The translations under genes were made by a program, and so were the position numbers. A stretch of 64,000 bases of DNA from VBDM01 sp035499735. GTDB lineage: Bacteria; Pseudomonadota; Gammaproteobacteria; Burkholderiales; SG8-39. The stretch covers positions 1 to 64,000 of the forward strand of contig DATJYC010000058.1 in assembly GCA_035499735.1 (NCBI GenBank). The letters are read 5' to 3'. Positions 1 to 6,714 of the stretch are shown here, piece after piece; position 1 is the first letter of the stretch, and each line of letters begins with the position of its first letter. The notes beneath the pieces were generated by a model. That model was not told the origin of the DNA. It was given only the letters and a program-made list of their open reading frames with translations, and made no database searches.

Positions 1-363
1 ACCGTCGCCTCCTGGCCCCTCCGTATCTGTGTCAAGTTATCACCTAGTCTAGCGAAGCGAAAGCTGATTGAGTTACTCGATCTTGCCGCGAAGGAACCGC
101 ACACACTTCGTCGCGGAGATGCTTTGATATTCTTGCTCTACGCGGTGGCGGATGCACCGGAGTTGAAGGCTCTAGTCGTACCTCCGATTGTTGATACAGT
201 TACGTCAGGGCATGGGTGGCGAATCGAGCGTCTCATCGGAGACATCGCACGCTCTGTTCAGATCGATCATCCGCAATACTTGCCGAGATTGCTTGCTGCA
301 CACGCGGAAAATAAGAAGAAGCGAAAACTGTTAGAGTCCCTAAATGTGTCAACAGCTGCCTAA
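1..363 (+). CDS. C-terminal part of an unrecognised protein (cassette gene, 5' end outside window)
   Basis: The frame is open from the first base of the window to a TAA at 361-363, giving at least 120 residues, so the true start lies to the left. I do not recognise the family. The visible part is probably helical, with many Leu, Ala, Arg and Lys residues, no membrane segment and a basic stretch (KKKRK) near the end. The stop codon is embedded in the R'' core box of the attC site that follows, as is usual for the last codons of integron cassette genes. A TTG at 124 could be an internal start, but the coding sense clearly extends upstream of it. Confidence 0.55.
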   Translation, partial: TVASWPLRICVKLSPSLAKRKLIELLDLAAKEPHTLRRGDALIFLLYAVADAPELKALVVPPIVDTVTSGHGWRIERLIGDIARSVQIDHPQYLPRLLAAHAENKKKRKLLESLNVSTAA

Positions 364-447
364 CATTGCGCTCAACCGGACGGGCCGGCACGCGGCCTGG
401 TCGTGCGCACGTCTGCGCGCGGCCCGCCGGTTAGCTCTGCGTTAGCC
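358..447 (+). other. integron attC recombination site (complete, one core mismatch)
   Basis: R'' is GCCTAAC (358-364), fitting RYYYAAC exactly. L'' is TCAACCGGAC (about 372-381), L' is GCCGGTTAGCTC (about 426-437) and R' is GTTAGCC (441-447), one base away from the exact complement of R''. The two arms pair as in classical attC sites, with an unpaired base in the L''/L' stem, and the centre (GGGCC...GGCCC) is also self-complementary. The 90-bp length is within the attC range. It separates the first gene from the 2'-5' RNA ligase-like gene. Confidence 0.7.
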
Positions 448-457
448 GGCATTCGGT

Positions 458-976
458 GTGTCGCAGTCTGCGTTGATTGTTGAAGTCCCTGAAGTCGAGC
501 GGTTTATCGCGCCAATCAGGGAGCGCCACGATCCGTCAGCGCAGCTTGGCGTACCGGCTCACATCACGGTGCTCTTTCCGTTCCTGGCAGCCACCGAGTT
601 CAACGAATCTGCCTTTGTTGCCCTGGCCGATGTGGCTGGTTCCACCATATCGTTTCAGTTCCACCTGGTCAGCGTCGGTCGTTTTCCGGATGTCGTGTAC
701 CTAGGTCCGAAGCCAACACAACCTTTCGCCGGTTTGTCACGCGCGGTGCGGGTTGCCTTCCCCGGCCATGAACCGTACGGCGGCCGCTATACCTCTTTCA
801 TCCCGCATCTGACGGTTGCTCACGGCGAACCGTCGATGCATGGTTCTGTCGCAGCGCACCTACAGGCGCTTATGGACGACATCGCACAAATCCAGTGCAC
901 CTGTCACACACTTGTCCTCATCGAGAACTCCAGCGGTCGCTGGCGCACGCTGCGGTCCTTCACACTTAAGTCTTAG
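458..976 (+). CDS. 2'-5' RNA ligase / cyclic phosphodiesterase (LigT) superfamily protein
   Basis: A 172-residue protein with the two H-x-T signatures of the 2H phosphoesterase superfamily: HITVLFPF (near residue 36) and HLTVAHG (near residue 121). These two histidines form the active site that acts on 2',3'-cyclic or 2'-5' phosphodiester bonds. The GTG start at 458 lies only 11 bp after the attC R' box and no promoter is visible, as expected for a cassette gene. The next gene starts 4 bp after the stop, so both may travel in one cassette. The exact substrate cannot be inferred. Confidence 0.75.
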   Translation: MSQSALIVEVPEVERFIAPIRERHDPSAQLGVPAHITVLFPFLAATEFNESAFVALADVAGSTISFQFHLVSVGRFPDVVYLGPKPTQPFAGLSRAVRVAFPGHEPYGGRYTSFIPHLTVAHGEPSMHGSVAAHLQALMDDIAQIQCTCHTLVLIENSSGRWRTLRSFTLKS

Positions 977-980
977 AGGC

Positions 981-1586
981 ATGCCCATCGTTGCGCCTCC
1001 ATTTGAGTACTGCGCCCTCAGCTTCCTGGAGAAGTGGGTGCGCAATGAGCGCCGGCTGCATGACGAAATTTCCGCTGACGCGCCGATCGACTCAATTCGC
1101 GACGCGTTGGCAACCTTTAGAGTTAGTCGCAGTTTCCCAGAACTCTCGAAAAAAATTAAGCTCGTCCGCAGCGCGCTTCTTCGCGTAAGCGGGAGACCAA
1201 CTAGGTTGAACGTGGTGAGTCGCGTCGACGCACTAGCGGACCAGTTTGGCGAGGACTTTGGCTCAAGAAATCTCTCCGCGGCGTCAAAGCTTCTTTGGCT
1301 ACGCTACAGATCTCCTGTTGTAATTCTTGACGCCCGATCCGTCGCTGCACTATGTCGACTCGGACGTCTGTCCAAGCCCGATTCCTATGCCTCGTACCAT
1401 ACCGCCTGGTGTGAGGAATTTGAACATCGTCAAAGCGATGTAAGTGATGCGTGCCGAAAGCTATTGAAGGTGGAGGCATTCACATCCGCATGGCGCACTT
1501 CCACGTCAGCATTTCGATCAGAGGTTACAACCCGATGGTTTGCTGAGCGGTCGTTTGATGCATTTCTTTGGGAGCTGGGGGAATGA
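981..1586 (+). CDS. hypothetical protein, second gene of the cassette
   Basis: This is an unrecognised 201-residue soluble protein. The ATG at 981 follows the upstream stop by 4 bp with AGAGGC just before it. The reading frame extends further upstream only through the ligase-like gene in another frame, so the short start is preferred. A central stretch (SKLLWLRYRSPVVILDARS) looks like a conserved core of a small helical protein. There is no signal peptide or membrane helix. The TGA stop is followed immediately by an attC-like sequence. No function is proposed. Confidence 0.5.
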   Translation: MPIVAPPFEYCALSFLEKWVRNERRLHDEISADAPIDSIRDALATFRVSRSFPELSKKIKLVRSALLRVSGRPTRLNVVSRVDALADQFGEDFGSRNLSAASKLLWLRYRSPVVILDARSVAALCRLGRLSKPDSYASYHTAWCEEFEHRQSDVSDACRKLLKVEAFTSAWRTSTSAFRSEVTTRWFAERSFDAFLWELGE

Positions 1587-1587
1587 G

Positions 1588-1675
1588 GGCTAACCTCGCG
1601 TTCAACCGGACCCGCGGGCATAGGGTTCCTTGCTCGCGAGCGTCGGTAGCCGCGCGCCGGTTAACTTGGACCCTC
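1588..1675 (+). other. degenerate attC site (R' box lost)
   Basis: An R''-like GGCTAAC is followed by TTCAACCGGAC (L'') and, about 55 bp later, by GCGCCGGTTAACTT (L'). These match the first attC almost base for base. Where a GTTAGGC-type R' box should follow L', the sequence reads TTGGACCCTCC, so the site appears damaged. Confidence 0.5.
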
Positions 1676-1909
1676 CAAGGACTTCCGTTCTGCAAGCGAT
1701 TTGTTGCTGAGCTGACGGGACAGACTGCAGATCTCTAAACGGCCTTTGATGAGCGAGTCACATGTCGCTCGGGCCAGGATAACCAGCCGCGCGAGCGGTT
1801 CCAACTCGTTAGTCGGCCTGGATGGCGGCCTGCAAGTTAATCGGGGTGTCCGCGCGCCGGTCTGACCTTTTCAGCAATAGCGTTGACGCTCGCAGTCGAA
1901 GGAATCGAA
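1676..1909. other. non-coding stretch between cassette remnants
   Basis: No convincing gene is visible here. A GTTAGTC at 1808-1814, preceded by GCGGTTCCAACTC, resembles an L'-R' end of another attC, but too few positions match to call it. The rest shows no promoter or repeat that I can support. Confidence 0.3.
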
Positions 1910-2212
1910 ATGGGTTGTTGGGCCGGTCAGTTGACCGGGACGAAAGTGCGCTCTTTGGCAAGCAGCGTCCAGATGATGCGGGTGTTCGTTCTGCCACCGT
2001 TGCTGTACCTGCTGCAACGCACCCATCGGAGCAATCGACCCTTGTTCATCTGTTTAGGAATAGTCTGCTGGCTCATAGTTTCTTTCGTCTTGCTCTCACT
2101 AACGCGGATGGAGTTGCCGGAATTTCTTGCGACGACCGTAATTTTTCTCATCCCCGGTGTTACGGTAGTCTTAGTGTTTGGCCTCATTGTGCGCCATGAT
2201 GCAAAGGCCTAG
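1910..2212 (+). CDS. small membrane protein, unknown function (cassette gene)
   Basis: A 100-residue protein with two strong hydrophobic segments near residues 47-65 (ICLGIVCWLIVSFVLLSL) and 74-94 (ATTVIFLIPGVTVVLVFGLIV), joined by a short polar loop. The N-terminal third is polar and basic. The ATG at 1910 is preceded by GAAGGA at a good distance; an ATG at 1973 is the alternative. The TAG stop lies inside a GCCTAGC box that begins an attC half-site. No family is recognised. Confidence 0.45.
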   Translation: MGCWAGQLTGTKVRSLASSVQMMRVFVLPPLLYLLQRTHRSNRPLFICLGIVCWLIVSFVLLSLTRMELPEFLATTVIFLIPGVTVVLVFGLIVRHDAKA

Positions 2213-2235
2213 CCCCGCTCAACCGGGCCGGTCGG
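2207..2235 (+). other. attC half-site (R''-L'' only)
   Basis: GCCTAGC followed by CCGCTCAACCGGGCCGG matches the R''-spacer-L'' half of the complete attC at 358. No L'-R' partner follows within 100 bp. It sits on the stop codon of the membrane-protein gene. Confidence 0.45.
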
Positions 2236-2527
2236 CTCTGTTCGTTGGGTTGCAATGGACTAAACCTCCTGTGTGGCGGTAACAGATCGTCCCAGCAGCG
2301 AGACATCGCGCGCCAAGCGCTTGGCCGATACATTCGATTGAGGCAATTGAGATGCGTATCCACTCAAGGAATTCGATCCGAGCGCTTATCTCGACACGAA
2401 GAGGTAATCGCTGCGTATCTCAGCGCAGCTCCAGACCGGAATTACTTGAGCTCACGAAGGGTTCCAATTCGCTAACGTAGACCACGGCAAGCAATCTTCT
2501 CCGGACAACTAGACGCATCTACGCATC
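2236..2527. other. non-coding stretch before the S51 peptidase-like gene
   Basis: There is one short open frame (2245-2475) without codon bias, ribosome site or recognisable motif, which I treat as noise. GCTAACG near 2471 weakly resembles an attC core. Nothing else is supported. Confidence 0.3.
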
Positions 2528-3196
2528 GTGAGGCTTCTACTCACCTCCGCAGGCATCAAGAACACGAGCATCCGCGACGCGCTCGTTGACCTCCTGGGCA
2601 AACCAATCGCAGATTCCAGCGCGCTGTGCATTCCCACCGCGGGATACGGTCACCCGCAAGGCAGTCCCGGTGGGGCATGGCGCTTCATCGCAGAGCAATC
2701 GTCCACACCCATGTGCGAGTTGGGGTGGAAGTCCTTGGGGGTGCTCGAGCTCACCGCGCTGCCCAGCATCGACCAAGACCGATGGGTGCAGTGGGTCCGG
2801 CAAGCCGACGCTCTGCTGGTGAACGGCGGCGACGCCCTTTATCTGTGTCACTGGATGCGGCAGTCCGGCCTCGCGGATCTCCTGCCGTCGCTGCGCGAGA
2901 CGGTCTGGGTGGGGCTGAGCGCCGGGAGCATGGTGATGACCCCCCGTATAGGGAAGGACTTCGTCGGGTGGAAGCCGCCCACGGGGAGCGATAGCACGCT
3001 GGGTATCGTGGGCTTCTCGATCTTCCCGCATCCGGATCACGAGCTTCTGCCGGAAAACTCCATGGCCGACGCAGAAAGTTGGGCAGCCGGCATCCCAAAT
3101 CCAGCGTACGCGATCGATGACCAGACCGCCATAAGAGTCGTCGACGGCACCGTCGATGTCATCTCCGAGCGGCACTGGAGGCTTTTTGCCTCCTGA
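2528..3196 (+). CDS. peptidase S51 (dipeptidase E)-like / class I glutamine amidotransferase-like protein
   Basis: A 222-residue protein with the S51 fold signature. It opens with LLLTSAG and has a conserved LLVNGGDALYL segment. The catalytic serine is in the nucleophile elbow GLSAGSMVM near residue 138. In this family the Ser works with a downstream His; HPDHE near residue 176 is a candidate. Characterised members cleave Asp-X dipeptides or cyanophycin dipeptides, but many are uncharacterised. The start is GTG at 2528. An R'-type GTTAGGC box lies 7 bp after the stop, consistent with a cassette gene. Confidence 0.7.
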   Translation: MRLLLTSAGIKNTSIRDALVDLLGKPIADSSALCIPTAGYGHPQGSPGGAWRFIAEQSSTPMCELGWKSLGVLELTALPSIDQDRWVQWVRQADALLVNGGDALYLCHWMRQSGLADLLPSLRETVWVGLSAGSMVMTPRIGKDFVGWKPPTGSDSTLGIVGFSIFPHPDHELLPENSMADAESWAAGIPNPAYAIDDQTAIRVVDGTVDVISERHWRLFAS

Positions 3197-3209
3197 CTCC
3201 AAGTTAGGC
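3192..3209 (+). other. attC right half (L'-R' remnant)
   Basis: CTGACTCCAAGTTAGGC ends in GTTAGGC (3203-3209), which fits the R' consensus GTTRRRY exactly and is the perfect complement of the R'' box GCCTAAC at 358. The left half has been lost, because the S51 gene runs to 3196. Confidence 0.45.
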
Positions 3210-3218
3210 GTCAGACCG

Positions 3219-3623
3219 ATGGAGATCCGCGACATTCGCGCATCTGAAGTTGAGGCCGCTCGGCGTCTTCTCGACGCAGCCGGCTGGTCGGATCGTGTCT
3301 CCGATCCAACGGAGTTTCGCGAGCTCCTATCGCGTTCGTCGCGCTCGATCGTGGCGGTCGAAGACGGTGAAGTCATCGCCTTCTTGCGTGCGCTCACGGA
3401 CGGAATGACGAACGGCTACATTTCGATGCTTGTCGTGGCGGAGAATCACCGACGCAAGGGCATTGGTCGAGCGCTCGTGCGTGCAATCATGGGCGAGAAT
3501 CGAAACATGACTTGGGTACTCCGCGCCGGGCGCGATGGCGCCTCCGAATTTTGGGAGCGAATTGGATTTGTACGGTCGCAAGTTGCGATGGAGCGTCCTC
3601 GCGCAAAGGTGCCTGACGCCTAG
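3219..3623 (+). CDS. GNAT family N-acetyltransferase
   Basis: A 134-residue single-domain GNAT. It opens with MEIRDIRASEVEAARRLL, has the central strand ISMLVVAENHRRKGIGRALV with the acetyl-CoA pyrophosphate-binding motif R-R-K-G-I-G (near residue 77), and closes with SEFWERIGFVRS. The acceptor substrate cannot be predicted. The ATG at 3219 lies 9 bp after the attC R' box. The TAG stop (3621-3623) lies inside a GCCTAGC R''-like box. Both fit a gene cassette. Confidence 0.8.
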   Translation: MEIRDIRASEVEAARRLLDAAGWSDRVSDPTEFRELLSRSSRSIVAVEDGEVIAFLRALTDGMTNGYISMLVVAENHRRKGIGRALVRAIMGENRNMTWVLRAGRDGASEFWERIGFVRSQVAMERPRAKVPDA

Positions 3624-3650
3624 CCACGGGCCCAACCGGATCGCTTAGCT
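3618..3650 (+). other. attC half-site (R''-L'')
   Basis: GCCTAGC, then GGGCCCAACCGGATC, repeats the R''-L'' pattern of the other attC copies. The expected right half is missing; TCGCTTAGC follows instead. It marks the end of the recognisable cassette region. Confidence 0.4.
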
Positions 3651-3654
3651 TGGT

Positions 3655-3903
3655 TTGTATCACGTCGATGAAGAGCGCCAGGCCGCAGTGTACGTGACAC
3701 TTCGCCACGCCACGGCAGCAAATTCCTCGCGAGTGGCGAGTATGCTGATCGACACCCGCAGTGCCTTGGTGCCCTACGCGCCGTCCGCGCATTCGGACAG
3801 CGCGGTCCGTGAGTGGGCGGCATCGCATCTGGTGCCCAGCGGCGGCGTCACCGCGCGCAAGTTAACATCCGGTCAGGCGTGGCCACAGGAGATCGCCGCG
3901 TGA
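3655..3903 (+). pseudogene. truncated GNAT acetyltransferase (N-terminal fragment)
   Basis: The frame encodes a typical GNAT N-terminus (VTLRHATAANSSRVASMLI, then SAVREWAASHLVP), but stops after 82 codons without the acetyl-CoA-binding motif. The final 15-20 codons do not continue the GNAT pattern, which suggests a deletion or junction near 3845. TTG at 3655 is the only in-frame start that includes the conserved strand. Its stop overlaps a GTG just before the next gene. It is probably a broken gene at the edge of the cassette region. Confidence 0.5.
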
Positions 3904-3905
3904 AC

Positions 3906-4325
3906 ATGGAAGAATTCATGCAGGGCTACAAAGAGGCGTGGGAAGCGCGCGACGAGACGATGTTCGCCGGACTCTTCTCGCAGAACGGCGAGTACCACAA
4001 CACGCCGTTCGCGGTTCAGGTGGGCCACGCGCAGCTGCGCGAGTATTGGAAACGCGTGAAGTTGCAGGAAGACGTCCGCGTGTCCTATGAAGTCTTGGCG
4101 GCGTTTCCATCGAGCGGCATTGCGCACTGGCACGTCACCTACCGGGTCGCCTCGGAAGAGCTGTTTCGAATCTGGGCACGATCCGCCGGCACGAACCTCG
4201 TGGCTCGCAAGCCCGACGATCCTCTGCCCCGCATGGTGCTCGACGGCATCTTGCAAGCCGAGTTCGAGGCCGGCCTGTGCAGGCGTTGCCGGCTCTGGTG
4301 GCACTCGATGCCGGAGCGGGCTTGA
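3906..4325 (+). CDS. nuclear transport factor 2 (SnoaL-like) family protein
   Basis: A 139-residue protein with the SnoaL/NTF2-like pattern: MQGYKEAWEARDETMFAGLFSQ at the start, then AEYHNT-type and HWHVTYR strands forming the cone-shaped barrel. Members are small polyketide cyclases, isomerases or ligand-binding proteins, and no substrate can be assigned here. The ATG at 3906 is chosen; a GTG at 3900 overlaps the stop of the GNAT fragment. The C-terminus has a Cys-rich CRRC segment, unusual for the fold. Confidence 0.6.
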   Translation: MEEFMQGYKEAWEARDETMFAGLFSQNGEYHNTPFAVQVGHAQLREYWKRVKLQEDVRVSYEVLAAFPSSGIAHWHVTYRVASEELFRIWARSAGTNLVARKPDDPLPRMVLDGILQAEFEAGLCRRCRLWWHSMPERA

Positions 4326-4347
4326 TCACTCGACGATTGGAGGCCCA

Positions 4348-4731
4348 GTGAAGCACGTTTTCGTCCTTTGCTCGGCTCTACTGGCGGCTTCCGCGTATGC
4401 CGGTCAGGAGTGGGAGCTCGTCTCGGTCACCCGCGGCCCCACGTGGGAAGTCAACCAGGCGAAGGGGGCATTGAAGCAAAGCGGCAAGGTCCTCGAAGGC
4501 GTCTTGAAGGACAAGAGCGACGGCAAGGCGGATTACCAGATCCGCGTCGAGCTCGAGGGCGGACAGGCCAAAGCCAAGTTCCGCTTCATCTCCGAGAACG
4601 ACGAGGGCACGACGCTGGCCGGCACCTACAGGAAAGCGGCGAATCCGACGAAGACGCACTGCCCCGAGCAGATCCAGCTCATGAACCCGTTTCATTACAT
4701 CGGCCTCGCTCGCGACGCGTGCGAGCCCTGA
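4348..4731 (+). CDS. hypothetical exported protein
   Basis: A 127-residue protein with a clear Sec signal peptide (KHVFVLCSALLAASAYA, cleavage near residue 18) and a hydrophilic Lys/Glu-rich mature part ending in two cysteines. The GTG start at 4348 follows a GGAGG-like sequence. The family is not recognised. It lies 22 bp after the NTF2-like gene and 4 bp before the phosphoesterase gene, so it may be co-transcribed with the latter. Confidence 0.6.
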   Translation: MKHVFVLCSALLAASAYAGQEWELVSVTRGPTWEVNQAKGALKQSGKVLEGVLKDKSDGKADYQIRVELEGGQAKAKFRFISENDEGTTLAGTYRKAANPTKTHCPEQIQLMNPFHYIGLARDACEP

Positions 4732-4735
4732 AGCC

Positions 4736-6361
4736 ATGACTCACGCTGCCCGTGCAATCCGACCCATGCGCGTCGCGCTGTCCCCCCTCGTCCTCGCGAT
4801 CGCGCTGTGGCCCACGCTGGAGGCCGCCGCGACGGATCCGACGCCGAAGACGCCGATCAAGCACCTGGTGGTCATCTTCCAGGAGAACCATTCGTTCGAC
4901 GTGTATTTCGGCGCGTATCCGGTCGCGCAGAATCCGGCGGGACAGCCCGCGTTCCACGCGCGGCCACGCACACCGGCCGTGAACGGGCTCGCGCCGGCGA
5001 TCGTCGAGCGCAACCCCAACTCGACGAAGCCGTTTCGCATCGATCGCCTGCAGTCGTACACGTGCGACCAGGACCACGAGTACACCGCGGAGCAGAAGGC
5101 GCGCAACGGCGGGCTCATGGACCAGTATGTGCGCTTCAACCCCGACGGACCGTTCAACGACCGGCAGTGGTGCCACAAGTCGCCGGCGGGCGAGTGGGAC
5201 ACGGTGATGGGCTACTTCGACGGCAACACCGTCACTGCGCTGTGGAATTACGCGCAGTATTTCGCGCTGTCGGACAACCACTACGCCACGATGAGCGGCC
5301 AGTCGACGCGGGGCGCGCTCAACCTCACCGCCGGCGACAACTACGGCGCCCAGTGCGGGCCGCAGACGGCGATCTACGGAAGCGTGCCGCTATGCAACGG
5401 GCCCGTAACATCGGCCGCCTCCGCGGCGCCCGGCAACGGGACGATCGGGACCTTCGTCGACGACACGGATCCTTATTGGGACGTGTGCTCGCAGGGTCAG
5501 CCCGCGGCGATGACCGGTCGCAACATCGGCGACCTGCTGACCGCGGCGGGCGTGACGTGGGGATGGTTCCAGGGCGGGTTCACGCTCGACATCGCGGGCA
5601 AGTGCACATCGAGCCATGCGCTTGAGGCTTTCGACCGCGCTACCGGTGTCGATCCGCGCGGCGACACGCTGCGCTTCCCCGACTACGTGCCGCACCACAA
5701 CCCTTTCCAGTATTTCGCGTCCACGGCGAACCCGCTGCACCTTCCGCCGACGTCGGTGGCGATGGTCGGCAAGTCCGACCAGGCGAAGCACCTGTATGAC
5801 CTTACCTGGTTCTGGGAAGCCGCACGCGCCGGCAACCTGCCCGCGGTCTCGTTCCTCAAGGCGCCGGCCTACCAGAACGGGCACCCGGGCAACTCGAATC
5901 CGCTCGACGAGCAGGATTTCCTGGTCACCACGCTCAACCGGCTCCAGCAGCTGCCGGAGTGGCGCAACACGGCGGTGATCATCGCGGCCGACGATTCCGA
6001 CGGCTGGTACGACCACGTGATGCCGCCCATCGTGAACCGCTCGAATACGACGCTCGATTTCCTCTGCGGCGACGCAACCGACGGGCCGGGCGCGCGCTGC
6101 GGCTACGGGCCGCGGCTGCCGTTGCTCGTCGTCTCGCCATACGCGAAGGAAAACCACGTGAGCCACGCGCTCACCGATCAGACCTCGATCTTGCGCTTCA
6201 TCGAGGACAACTGGCTGGGCGGGGATCGCGTGAGCGACCTGTCGTTCGACCGCTTCGCCGGCGTGCTCGACGACATGTTCGACTTCGCCAAGCCGGCCAT
6301 GCGCAAGCTGATACTGGACCCCGCCATCGGCGAGCGCGTCAACGCCCCCCGCAGGAAGTAG
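4736..6361 (+). CDS. secreted phosphoesterase (phospholipase C / acid phosphatase family)
   Basis: A 541-residue exported enzyme of the bacterial phosphoesterase family that includes non-haemolytic phospholipases C and AcpA-type acid phosphatases. An N-terminal signal peptide (the hydrophobic core follows an internal Met at 4766, a possible alternative start) is followed by the family signature VVIFQENHSFDVYFG near residue 45. Metal/catalytic-type motifs include MSGQSTRG, the HPGNSNPLDEQDF segment, AADDSDGWYDHV and LVVSPYA. It would hydrolyse phospholipids or phosphomonoesters in the periplasm or outside the cell. The next gene, psiF-like and convergent, also points to phosphate physiology. 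Confidence 0.8.
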   Translation: MTHAARAIRPMRVALSPLVLAIALWPTLEAAATDPTPKTPIKHLVVIFQENHSFDVYFGAYPVAQNPAGQPAFHARPRTPAVNGLAPAIVERNPNSTKPFRIDRLQSYTCDQDHEYTAEQKARNGGLMDQYVRFNPDGPFNDRQWCHKSPAGEWDTVMGYFDGNTVTALWNYAQYFALSDNHYATMSGQSTRGALNLTAGDNYGAQCGPQTAIYGSVPLCNGPVTSAASAAPGNGTIGTFVDDTDPYWDVCSQGQPAAMTGRNIGDLLTAAGVTWGWFQGGFTLDIAGKCTSSHALEAFDRATGVDPRGDTLRFPDYVPHHNPFQYFASTANPLHLPPTSVAMVGKSDQAKHLYDLTWFWEAARAGNLPAVSFLKAPAYQNGHPGNSNPLDEQDFLVTTLNRLQQLPEWRNTAVIIAADDSDGWYDHVMPPIVNRSNTTLDFLCGDATDGPGARCGYGPRLPLLVVSPYAKENHVSHALTDQTSILRFIEDNWLGGDRVSDLSFDRFAGVLDDMFDFAKPAMRKLILDPAIGERVNAPRRK

Positions 6362-6368
6362 CGACCGC

Positions 6369-6635
6369 CTACTTGGCGGAGGCGTCCTTCACGCACTTCT
6401 TGACGAAGCTGTTCTTGGCCGCGCCCGAGAGTTTCTTGTCCGCCGCCTGTCCCTCGCAGGCCTTGGTGGCGTCGGCCGCGGCGTCCTTCTCGCACTTCTT
6501 GACGAAGCTCGTCTTCGCAGCCCCCGACAGCTTCTTCTCGGTGGCTTGCGCATCGCAGGTCGCACCGGCAGCGAATGCAGCGGTCGCAAAAAGGAACAGG
6601 AAGGTTGCAAGGGGAACAGCGGTTTTCACATTCAT
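6369..6635 (-). CDS. PsiF repeat protein (phosphate-starvation-inducible family)
   Basis: An 88-residue exported protein with a signal peptide ending in AFAAG and two PsiF repeats of about 28 residues, each reading KKLSGAAK-SFVKKC with paired cysteines. PsiF proteins belong to the Pho regulon in enterobacteria and their biochemical role is unknown. It is convergent with the phosphoesterase gene, 7 bp apart. I see no clear Pho box upstream. Confidence 0.8.
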   Translation of the reverse strand: MNVKTAVPLATFLFLFATAAFAAGATCDAQATEKKLSGAAKTSFVKKCEKDAAADATKACEGQAADKKLSGAAKNSFVKKCVKDASAK

Positions 6636-6714
6636 GATCGTCCTCGATGAGATGTCGGGGGCCGGGCCATCAGCCCACCGCGTCGCATGATACCTCTACC
6701 CGGTTCAGGCGACG

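Noticed and set aside
2245..2475. 76-codon frame between cassette remnants
   Set aside because: No ribosome site or recognisable sequence, and it begins inside an attC half-site.
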